Positions 12,053 to 20,920 of a stretch of 64,000 bases of DNA are shown piece after piece. How positions within the stretch are numbered: position 1 is the first letter of the stretch; each line of letters opens with the position of its first letter. The notes under the pieces are model-generated. The model was not told the origin of the DNA. It ran no database searches and saw only the letters and a program-made list of their open reading frames with translations. The stretch lies in contig JAILWY010000021.1 of assembly GCA_022113835.1 (NCBI GenBank), positions 1,364,001-1,428,000 of the forward strand. The letters run 5' to 3'. This stretch comes from Atopsyche davidsoni (lineage: Eukaryota; Arthropoda; Insecta; Trichoptera; Hydrobiosidae). The position numbers and the translations under genes were made by a program.

Positions 12053-12520
12053 GGCAGCGGACGCCGCGTGCGTCCTTGCGGGCCGTGCGGGAGGGAATGC
12101 CGCGGCGCGGGCGGGACGCGGCGTTATAACCGGCCGGAGATCCGCCGAGCGACTGCCGCGGCCGGGCGGACAAAAACTGGAGCCCCCCCCTCCCCCGCGC
12201 CAGACGGGGACGGCGCGCCGCCGCCGCGAGCCAGAGCGAGACGGCGCGAGCCCCGCCCGGTGGCGCGCGGCCGGCGGCGGCGCGAGCGCGAAGCGCCCTC
12301 TGCCCCCCTCCCCTCCCCTCCCCTCGCACCCCTCTCCTCTTCCCCCCTCCCCTCCCCTCCTCCCGCTCCTCTCCTGCCTCGCGATTCAATACTGAATCTT
12401 TAATATTGTGTTCAAAAAATAATTCCAAGCTTGTAGAGCTGTACCGAGAAGTGGCCGAGCTTGCGATGCGGTGTCCGGCTGTCCCCAGCTCCAGCGCGCG
12501 GGTCGAGCGCTGCCGAGATA
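10880..12520 (-). promoter_or_regulatory. CpG-rich promoter block of zfh1
   Basis: GC- and CpG-dense DNA spans the proposed start exon, in sharp contrast to the AT-rich surroundings. On the coding strand a TATAA-like sequence lies at 12128-12124, about 75 nt before the ATG. This would imply a short 5' UTR if used. Further upstream, 12301-12376 is almost pure pyrimidine on the plus strand, so G/A-rich on the coding strand. Such sequence can bind GAGA-type factors or fold into quadruplexes. The TATA assignment is an inference. No insect initiator consensus is obvious at the expected distance. Confidence 0.55.
11959..12052 (-). CDS. zfh1: zfh1 coding exon 1 (start codon exon)
   Basis: This exon has 94 coding bases, 31 codons plus one base. 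The ATG at 12052-12050 sits in GCTGCCATGG, a strong Kozak context. It is followed by a short aromatic-rich peptide ([14 protein letters not shown]...) and ends at AAT|GTGAGT. The leftover T joins TC of exon 2 to make a Phe codon, so the phase fits exactly. A second in-frame ATG lies at 12031-12029. I chose this exon because it is the only nearby minus-strand stretch with an ATG, the correct phase and a consensus donor, and it lies in a CpG-rich promoter-like block. I cannot confirm it without a transcript. Other first exons are possible, since fly zfh1 uses more than one promoter. Confidence 0.68.
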
Positions 12521-14116
12521 GCTCGCTTCGAATTATACATTATCTTGTTATTGAGAGGTGTAAAAAAATATTTCAAATCATACATTATTCAATATATTAA
12601 TTTACTATAGTCGTTGGGGCTGTGCTTGCAAGACAATATGTGGTTTTCCCCGGTCCCGCTGGGCTCGCGACGTGTAGCTCGAGCGGTAGCGTCCGCGTTT
12701 TCAGCTAGTATTTGCAATTGATTATGTTCCAATAGCGATTTATCGAGCAAGGAAAATACTATAAAATTATTTAAAGCAAACAAAATTGATTTGAAAAAAA
12801 ATACTTATTTTGGAGTAAATACTTAATTTATAGTAATCATTTGCTGCATGTTGCATTATCACAAATACGTATGCAAATTAACGTGCTACAATTTTTATGT
12901 GAAATAAAAATGTAGCGTACATGGATTTGAAAAGCATCCTTCTTGAGCTGAGCAAAAGCAAAAGAGATCTAATATTGGTATTGAATCTAAACATAAAGTA
13001 CAAGTGGTGAGTAAAAAAAACATGATAGCTTAAAAATCAGGAGCAAAATGATTGTAATATTTTACAAAAGGTTGGCGAAACTGGTCACCAATGTAACATG
13101 TGAAAAAATCACTCATGTAGTATTTTATTAAAATAGAATTCCACCGAGTTCTCTCTGTCAAAAATATTGATTACAAAATGATTGTGGTAAAAAACCACCG
13201 CCACAAGACGAGCCGCGCTTTTGGGCGATATCACCATCGTTCGTCAGTATGTGTATATAATTGTACGCAAGAGTAAATTTAAAAGGTTTACTAGAAGACT
13301 GGGGATATTAGAGGCTGTCGGGTTTATTTGTTGACAATTCATAAATAAGACGATCGCTTAAGCCGGGTTTGGCGGCGGAGCCCGAATTTCCAATTCGGAT
13401 TCGGTATTTCTGACAGATGTCCTGAAAGCCCGTGAGAAATTCGGGTAAAATATTTACCAACACTCTGCACACGTGCAAGAATTCATAATTTTTAATCCCC
13501 TTGTACATAAATGAATATAATAAATTGGCACTATGGCAGACTAAAAATAAAGTAGTGACCGGCAAAACGTTTTAGTAATTTAATAGCATTCTTAGCCGGT
13601 GGTCCCCCGTGGATATTATCAGCCGTGTATGGAAGATATTTAAGGTATAATAATTGTTTATATGTTTATACAATGAGATGCTGCAATGACAGTACGTGAC
13701 TTTTTTTCTGTTTATTTTATTAATAAATAACATTCATATACGTCATAACGCAACACAATTGTGAGTAGTGTAGCGAGTGTGGCATATCGGATATCAATTG
13801 GCATGCAGGTATGTCTGTTAATTTATACCCGCAGTGTATGTGGCGAAGTCTAGTTCATAAAATAAACTATATCGCTAATATCATAAAAATAAATATAAAA
13901 TTAAAAAAATAACACCTCACGTGTTATATATTTTTTTAATACAACCGTATGCTCAGATTTGAAATGCACTGCGCAATCACTGAACCGTATATTTTTGCGG
14001 TATAATAAAATATGTATAAATTTATATATCAATCAGTTAACAAATAATTTAAGTTGAACAACATATAATGGTAACAATAAAAAAACCAACCGGGGCTCGG
14101 AAAGGTGAAAAGACAA
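12521..14116. other. AT-rich upstream flank, no gene
   Basis: No supported coding region. A repeat-like segment at 13062-13115 (AAAGGTTGGCGAAAC, then TCACCAAT, then GTGAAAAAATCA) resembles one at 39734-39790. A moderately GC-rich patch lies at 13190-13250. The rest is AT-rich and featureless to me. Confidence 0.5.
13062..13115 (+). repeat. Dispersed repeat, copy 1 (GGTTGGCGAAAC family)
   Basis: AAAGGTTGGCGAAACTGGTC followed by ACCAATGTAACATGTGAAAAAATCA matches 39734-39790, where the order is AAAGGTTGGCGAAACCGAGC, ACCAAT, CACGTGGAAAAATCATTCA. The two share order and spacing, which chance would rarely give. Confidence 0.5.
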
Positions 14117-14240
14117 CGCACGAACGACACAACTTGCAATCTAGCGTCTTATTTTGCGTTGTTTGCTTTGGTAAAACCATTAAAAAAATCACCCAAAATA
14201 AAGGGACGCTGTGTCCGGTTGCATGTTGTGTGGCTGCGCG
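14117..14240 (+). mobile_element. Short inverted-repeat MITE, copy D (both ends)
   Basis: About 124 bp with long imperfect terminal inverted repeats. The left arm is GACACAACTTGCAATCTAGC then GTCTTATTTTGCG and GGTAAAACC. The right arm carries GGTTTTA-type, CCCAAAATAAAGGGACGC and GCATGTTGTGTGGCTGCGCG in reverse. It shares blocks with copies A-C but has a shorter middle. Confidence 0.65.
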
Positions 14241-14601
14241 TGTAGGGGGCTTTAGCGCACACGTGCGCAGAGAACGGCAAAATTACAATCCTCACCTACA
14301 ATCGCGTTGTTGTGTTTTTTTTTTCCGTTTCTGGCCGCATGTGGACGCCATGTGCGATTTACTAATGATTTTTTTTTCACGCGTTTCTCGAACGAGATGT
14401 TATTTTTCTAGTTTCTAATCAATTGTGCTTTTGCGAATAGAATGGCTTTTTGTTTCTGTTGTTGGGATAGGTTTACACTCGGAGCGACGCACGTGTTGTG
14501 CCATAAAATACAGATAGCCGGTAGGTGGGTACATTTGTCAAAATTTAATATTATTTTAATGTCAAGCTAGTTTAAAATTTGTGATCATCAACTATTTTTA
14601 T

Positions 14602-14667
14602 TGCAATTGTATAATATCGTTAACGATATTATACAATTGCATGAAACTCAATTAATTGAGTTTCATG
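14602..14667. repeat. Two abutting perfect palindromes (40 nt and 28 nt)
   Basis: 14602-14641 is a perfect palindrome centred on ATCGTT|AACGAT with outer TGCAATTG. 14640-14667 is a second perfect palindrome, CATGAAACTCAATT and its reverse complement. They overlap by two bases. Neither has a loop, so each could form a cruciform or hairpin. They are too AT-rich and too symmetric for a microRNA precursor. They may be palindromic ends of a lost element or a dimeric-factor binding site. Confidence 0.85.
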
Positions 14668-17600
14668 TTTTGATTAAAAAAAATTCGCCGTTGCAACATG
14701 TCGGAAGATTGATAAATTGATAGGTGTTTGATTATTTTGCAATTCATAACAGAAGTACATTATTCAGAGGGTTATCTAATTCAATGAAAACAATGGCGGT
14801 CAAGTCACGTCATTACTTATTTCCTTCCTGAACGATCTTCCGCCGCCGGGAGTCCGCGAGGCGCCGGGAGGCGGAGGTTCAACAAAGAGTAACAGAGTCT
14901 TTAGGTGTGGAAAAATTGCAGACGTCATCCCCCAGGAACAATGCAGCGAGAGGAGACGGAACCTTTTGTTCTGGACAGGAAGACGGAACATCTGTCAGGG
15001 GGCTCGGCCGAGGATGGGGAAGTTTGAATCCGAAAAACGCTAGAAACTTGTAACTTGTACTACTGAGATATCTCACTTTAGTCTTTCGGTTTTACCAGGC
15101 GATGGGGCAGTAAAGTGGGCGATAGCTCCGTGCTTTAAATAAAATATTTTGTTTCTATAATATTTATTGAAATAAGGAGAAAGAAAAATTAAGAAATACT
15201 TTATGATTTTTTTAAAATTTTTATCTATATAGATGTGTGTACTTTCTTCACAATTACTGAATAACGATTCATAGCAATACTTTTGTTAATTATTATGAAA
15301 GAATATCTTTTCTCGTAAACGTATATATATATATATTTATAACACAATATTGAGGTAAATAACAAATTAAAAGGATATCTATTTAAAAAAAAAATGTATA
15401 CAAAATTTTAATTAAAATAAAAATTCAATATACATTATCGTGCAGACCTTACGATTTTTTTTTATTATGTATGGTGCAACAAAATCATGTTATCTATACA
15501 GAAAAAATTAACTCGTGTTTTATTTTAATTTTTTTATTTGAAAATAATGACTTTTAAGTGAACGCATAAATAGAAATTGATTAAAATATTACTTTAATTT
15601 TTTGTTTAAAATTTTAAAGGTTCGGCCAGGTCAAGAGAAGGGCCCAGCCTCGGTGCAGTTTCCAGAGCACCAGTCGCCCCCCTCGCCCCCCTCGCCGCGC
15701 ACGCCAGTGATCGCGGACTATTCATTAAGGGGAAAGACCGCAGCGGCGCCGATTGGGCACATCGGCTAATCGGAGCCGCGTATTTTATCACCGTGAAAAC
15801 GTTTGATCGAGCTTTAAATATACACAAGATAAAAAATATCACCGATGAAAATAGCCGATCGTTATTTTTAAATTTAATTTTATTGTATTACAGTGGCGTG
15901 CAGTTACAAGCAATAATGCTTACCGTGAATTATCTTTTGAAAAACTTATGCATGCGTATTTTAGTATATTTTATTTTATTTGTATGTGTCAATTTATCTT
16001 AAAAAATATTTATACTATAGAAAAGTACAACAAGATTATTAACAAAAAAAATACGATCATTGTGTAGTTAATTCAAAATCTGAGCAAAGATAGACTTATC
16101 TTGATATTCATATTATATGAAAGATTAAATCACTATTTTAGTTAATCCATTGCAACATTCGATGTTTTTTTTGTTATTCAGAAAATTGATAATTTAAATA
16201 TTTAATTTAAAAACCCCTTCCCGTTGGTGTTCTCACGCCAAATCATCTCTGCGGCAAATCGTCTCCCATTCCGCGGCCAGTGGCGCCTCATGCCTCGGGG
16301 GGTGCGTATAAATTAATTAATTCAAATTAAAAAGTTTGCTGCGCTTCTTCTCTTCCGTCTGCAGTTAGAGTCGCCTCCTCCCCCTGACGGCTGCCGAGTC
16401 ATTTAATAATCGCGCTTACGGCCGCGCAGAGGACAGGGGGAGCGCCAAGGGGAGACCTTTATATCTCTCGCGAGTCGCCGAATGACCCCTTAATTGTTTT
16501 TCTGGATGTAATTGTGAATGATCGGTTATTTGATCTTGTCAGAAATTCAACTTGAATTTTAATAAAATTATATATGTTCTAACGAAAAAGGATTTTTTAC
16601 CACTACTGTTATGTTTCATTTTTAAATAAATAATTTGAAAAAGCAAAAAAATATATTAAATTATGTGATATTAAAATTTATTTTAAATAATTTTTACATA
16701 TAGTACTTAGAATAAAGCATACTTTGGTTTATAGAAAAAATAATAAATAAGTATCTTTATTTGTAAATCTTTTTTTTATATTACTAGGGAATATTTATTT
16801 GCGTGAAAACTTAGTTCTGACCGGCACCATAATTTTTTCTCAACAAGGTTAGCAGTCATAATGAAGGTTTTGAATACGCAAAATAGGCTACCAGAGACAA
16901 TGGTCTCAATTTTGTTTTCATCCCAGAGAGGTATCTATGGAGGTCAAAGATGGCGTCCGCATTACTGGCTTCAAGAATTATGACTTAGGTTGCATGCTGG
17001 TACAGTAAAAACAGAATGATTAAGAGGTTTAAAAAGTCATTAAATTGCTGTTAATGAAAACGCTACTTTGGCTCGGTCCGATTTTCACAAAAGGAGGAAA
17101 TTAACACTTGTTTTTGTACGAAAACGAGGACTCCGCATTCGCAGGACGGCAGTAAATACATATTTTACGCTGAAAATTAGGCTAAATTAGGATAATTTTC
17201 GCTAAGTCCTCTCTCAAGATCTCTTATATAAGGTGGAATATTTTATTATTTTGCCCGAATTATAATTCCAAGAGTAGGTGAAATGAGTTTCGTACAATTT
17301 CGAAAGAGATTGAGTAAATTTATATTCTACATTTCTTTGAAATGATACCAAAATTTTACTCAGCATTCACAATCTGAAAAGACTCACTTAAAAAACTTCC
17401 ATAATGAATTTATGAAATAATACAAATCCATCATATACGTACTTTAACCAAATAGCGCATCTTGTTAACCTACAAATAGTTGACAATAAAAAAAAGTGTG
17501 TTCGAAAACGTATGCCAACCGATTAATTGTCGTGCCAATGCAATGATTGTCAGTAGACTTGATTGACAACTTCCAAATCAAAATTGACATCAAATGTAAA

Positions 17601-17713
17601 AAATTAAATACTTAGTCAGCTGGCTAACTGAGAACTGAGATCCTGACCAAGAAATCAAATCGATAATTGAAACAGCACGCAGCACATACAACGACTTGAG
17701 AAAAGTATATATA
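14668..17713. other. Gene-free stretch with three GC-rich islands
   Basis: AT-rich DNA interrupted by GC-rich islands at about 14815-15025 (GCCGCC/GGCGCC-rich), 15620-15785 (repeated CTCGCCCCC, then GCGGCGCCGATTGG) and 16214-16500 (CpG-rich, ending near a TATATCTC GATA-like motif). An AT dinucleotide run lies near 15322-15338. No open frame has codon structure or homology that I recognise. Confidence 0.5.
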
Positions 17714-18303
17714 CGAGGGCGGTCCGATAAGTACTTAGCCTCACCGCCCGACGGTGCTAGTATCGCAAGAGAGATTTACTATCGTGTAGTATATTTTCGT
17801 AGACGGCTACTGTCAAAATTTCAGCCGAATCGGACTCGTAGTTTTGTTTTGACCGCGTGTGGAAGCGGACGTGTACGCGTATTTTAGACAAATGGAAAAA
17901 GAGCAATATCGGTCGGTGATTCGATTCTTGTTTTTTGAAGGAAAATCGCGCAGCAAAATCAAAGAGCGCTTGGATGCTGTGTACGGTGACAAGCTTACCG
18001 TGAGACCACTTCGGAGCAGTGTTTGACGCTGTTTAAGCGCAATTCGAAGGAGTTTCTGCGTCGTTTCGTGGCCGTCGACGAAACATGCATCCACTGGTAC
18101 ACACCAGAGACCAAGGAACAGTCGAAACAGTGGACTTCACCCGGCGAACGTGCTCCGAAGTAGGCGAAGACTACTTTTCAGACCTCGAGAAAACGTGTTT
18201 TTCAGATGGGTTAAAGAAGTTGGAGCATCGCTGGGTCAAGTGGAGACTTTTCCAAAATTTTCGTTTTTCTTTTGTAGGCTAAGTACGTATCGTACCGCCC
18301 TCG
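17714..18303 (+). mobile_element. Internally deleted mariner element with both termini
   Basis: The ends are inverted repeats: the left CGAGGGCGGTCCGATAAGTA is matched by the right TACGTATCGTACCGCCCTCG read in reverse. A TA target duplication flanks the element (17712-17713 and 18304-18305). At 590 bp it is under half the ~1.3 kb of a full mariner. Transposase remnants: an N-terminal piece from ATG 17892 (MEKEQYRSVIRFLFFEGKSR); a middle piece with the first catalytic Asp in VDET (Asp codon 18077-18079) and YTPETKEQSKQW; and the C-terminal piece FSDLEKT...KKLEHRWVK. The helix-turn-helix second half and the other two catalytic Asp residues are deleted. The element could be moved only by a transposase supplied in trans. 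Confidence 0.92.
17892..18243 (+). pseudogene. Mariner transposase pseudogene
   Basis: Three collinear pieces of a mariner transposase with two internal deletions, near 18000 and near 18165. A TAG stop replaces a Lys codon just after GERAPK. The middle and C-terminal pieces are in different frames because of the second deletion. It is not functional. Family: Tc1/mariner, DDD clade. Confidence 0.88.
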
Positions 18304-18354
18304 TATGTATATTGCGGCAGACATGTGGCTTTATAGGTGAATCTTTAAAATACC

Positions 18355-18560
18355 ATGGGTTAACCGCGTCACAAACGAAAGAGTCTTGCACAGAATCTGC
18401 AGCATCTGATTGTCCAAGGTAAAAGAGAGATTGGAAAGAGGAAGCATACGCCAGTGGCTGAAAGCCGGAAGTACGGCTGAATAAGTGATACTGGCCAGGA
18501 AAGGTATATTTTCGATGGAATGGTCACTATGAGGAGAGGCACAAGAGGAAGAAGAAGATA
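18355..18560 (+). pseudogene. Possible degraded LINE 3' coding remnant
   Basis: One plus-strand frame reads WVNRVTNERVLHRICSI, a stop, then a basic stretch, and a nearby frame reads RRGTRGRRRY. The order (V)TNE.VL.R followed by a basic GRRR motif resembles the C-terminal tail of many insect LINE reverse transcriptase ORFs. It is short and broken, and no reverse transcriptase core is present. Confidence 0.35.
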
Positions 18561-19868
18561 TTTATTAGGTGTATGTGATTTCAATTAAAATATAATGTGG
18601 GCTGTGTGTGTAAAGTTGACCGGGGAAGTCGGCGCCGCTGCTGGCGGCCTCGGCTTCCGGAGCCCCCGCCGAGCCAAGGTGCTGAGGCCGCGCCGTACTT
18701 TTATTGGCCATTGTGCCTTTTTGCGCCCAACTTTTCCGACCTATAAAGCGATATAATATGCAAATTGTTGACGATATTGTTTTGTAAAGGCCCTCTCGTG
18801 AATGCGGGGGTCTTTCGGGGATATCTTAAAGTGCACTATAGCCTTACAATGGGACACGAATAAAGCCTGTGTAATATTTAGCTTCCTATAATACGACGAG
18901 TTTAAAATTGCGGTACAAAAGATGAACAAGTAAAAGTTTATTTTTAAATGCTATATATTGTACATATTTTTTGTGCATGCTTGTATTTACTGTTTCTGGT
19001 TTTTTTTAAAAAGAAAGAAAGAAAGTTTTTATTTAAAAACTTAAACGTTTCGTCGATCAATGTCAAATAATCAAATACAACTAAATCGCGATTAAAGGCA
19101 CTGGATTGTGAATGAACAAACTAAAATACTAACATGAGAATAAAAGAAGACCAAAAAAATATTTTCTTAATCTAGTTTATGTTTAGATTACTTGAAAGAT
19201 TAGTACAGTTTAAAAAATATGTTATCTTTTATATTTAAAAGAATATAATTTTCTATATACTATAATAACTTTCATGCACCTGGGTTGTAAAAAAATACAC
19301 GTGGAATACCGCTTACTAAGGCTCCAGCTCCTAATGCGTAGTTACATACATTTGCTGACCAAATGTTCCTGTCATACGTGTCTTTTCTACGCTTTGACCG
19401 GCCTAGCGTGGCGCACGTGGAGCAATTGTATTGTAAAAGCACAGCTGACAATAATATCCAGACATACTGTAGGTATAATAAATAAATACATATTAGGTAT
19501 TTTTTTATTACCAAATAAAAAAAAATGCGAAGGGGTATTCCAAGTCTAAAGCGTGAAATATAATAAGTATATATATAATAAATACATATACATATACAAA
19601 ATTTAAATTAAGGATTTCAAAATATATATATATTTTTTTAATAGTTTTGCCTAAAATTTAGGACGCTATTGACTAGCTGCAAGTTGATGGCACGATTTGT
19701 TGCCACTTATGTAGAGGCTTTAAGCATTTATTACTAAAATAATAAAGTTTAATACTTTACAAATATCCACGCTGAATATAATCTATGCATTAAAAGTCAA
19801 AAATATTTACAAAGACAGAGACAAAAACCATTTACTATAACTAACATACAAGAATTTTAAATTATGTA
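18561..19868. other. Gene-free stretch with one GC-rich island
   Basis: A GC-rich island at about 18610-18830 (GGCGCCGCTG, GGCGGCCTCGG, TATTGGCC) lies in AT-rich DNA. A short (GAAA)n tract is at 19011-19024 and AT repeats are near 19568-19640. I see no gene. Confidence 0.5.
19640..19706 (-). mobile_element. Possible degraded MITE copy E
   Basis: Contains AGTTTTGCCTAAAATTTAGG then ACGC, GCTGCAAGTTG and a GTTGCC end, in the order seen in inverted copies of the family. It is short and diverged, so the assignment is tentative. Confidence 0.35.
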
Positions 19869-20107
19869 TTTTTAGATAATCTGACAATGACGATTCCTTA
19901 AATACACTACAGTGTAAGGGGGTAACAAAAGATACAGGCAGTTTAAGCAGACTACACACGCCGTGACACAACTATCAACCGAATACCAACTGACCGATTT
20001 TTATATTATACATACAACGCAAAAGAGGTTCTATAGGAGAGGCGTTCTGTTCCCAGTTGTATTGCAGCATGTATAGCCTGCTTCAAGAGGCTGTGTCCGA
20101 CTTGACT
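19869..20107 (+). repeat. Inverted repeat, left arm (~240 bp)
   Basis: Matches the reverse complement of 20663-20920 along nearly its whole length, with small indels. Shared blocks include TTTTTAGATAATCTGA, CCTTAAATACACTACAGTGT, CAGGCAGTTTAAGCAGACTA and CATGTATAGCCTGCTTCAAG. No protein is encoded. It could be one terminal repeat of a foldback-type element or one of two independent insertions in opposite orientation. Confidence 0.9.
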
Positions 20108-20662
20108 ATTTTTTTTCAAAAGCTACAAATAATGTCAACCAGCAATGTCGATTACCAGCAGTTTATGTTTTGATTATTTGAAATATTTTCAAAGTCCCGT
20201 GTTGTATTTATCGTTATTCTGATTTTGGACATCAGCAAGTGTCTCCCATCAAGCATGGCGCCAGGTCCTGGAGTCGCTCTGAGCTCGTCTCTTCCCGGCC
20301 TCCGCGGTGCCAGACGCATTACGGGAGCTCTCACACCGCCGACCCTAACGATGCACTTATGCAAATCGGATGGCTTTTTACTCGACTCACTCCCGGGGGG
20401 CGGGAGTTGGGAGCCCCGGGAGCAGGCTAACCTCGGCCTTATAAACAGATGCTTGACACCTTTTGTGCCCTAAACTTTTAAATTTATATATTATTTAGGA
20501 ATATACAGGTGAACAACGAGACCGAGCTCCGATCTACTACCCTGTGTTACCACGCTTGCTTGGTGCAAATGCGTTAATATTACAAATTGTCTCCACGGTT
20601 AAAAAAGCCTTTGGAATAAAATACACGATTTGTGTATTTGCTCCTAATAAATTAAATGTTAA
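20108..20662. promoter_or_regulatory. GC-rich island enclosed by the inverted repeats
   Basis: About 555 bp between the two inverted arms. Its centre, 20240-20440, is GC-rich and complex, like the other islands in this desert. It includes a perfect POU octamer ATGCAAAT at 20359-20366 and a TTATAAA at about 20439. It has no convincing coding potential. Function is inferred only from composition and motif. Confidence 0.4.
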
Positions 20663-20920
20663 AGTCAAGTTAAACACAGCCATAACTGACGCTTGAAGCA
20701 GGCTATACATGCTGCAACACAACTGGGAACAGAACGATTGTTTACTGTATTAAAATAATACCCAAAATAGAAATACTATATCAGTCAGTTACTATTCTGT
20801 TGATAGTTGTGTCACGGCGTGTGTAGTCTGCTTAAACTGCCTGTATACTTGTATCTTATTTTGTAACCTCCTTACACTGTAGTGTATTTAAGGAATCATC
20901 ATTCTCAGATTATCTAAAAA
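20663..20920 (-). repeat. Inverted repeat, right arm (~258 bp)
   Basis: Reverse-complement partner of 19869-20107. The outer ends (CTAAAAA at 20914-20920) and inner ends (AGTCAAG at 20663-20669) correspond. The arms differ by several indels, so the duplication is not recent. The long arms make the segment prone to hairpin formation. Confidence 0.9.

Noticed and set aside
11316..12428. Long Arg/Pro-rich open frames of 80 to 238 codons on both strands
   Set aside because: Composition is driven by CpG-rich DNA, with no domain, low complexity and no consistent splice structure. The region is read as promoter and first intron.
14602..14667. MicroRNA precursor
   Set aside because: The palindromes are perfect and loop-free, unlike a precursor with a terminal loop and mismatches.
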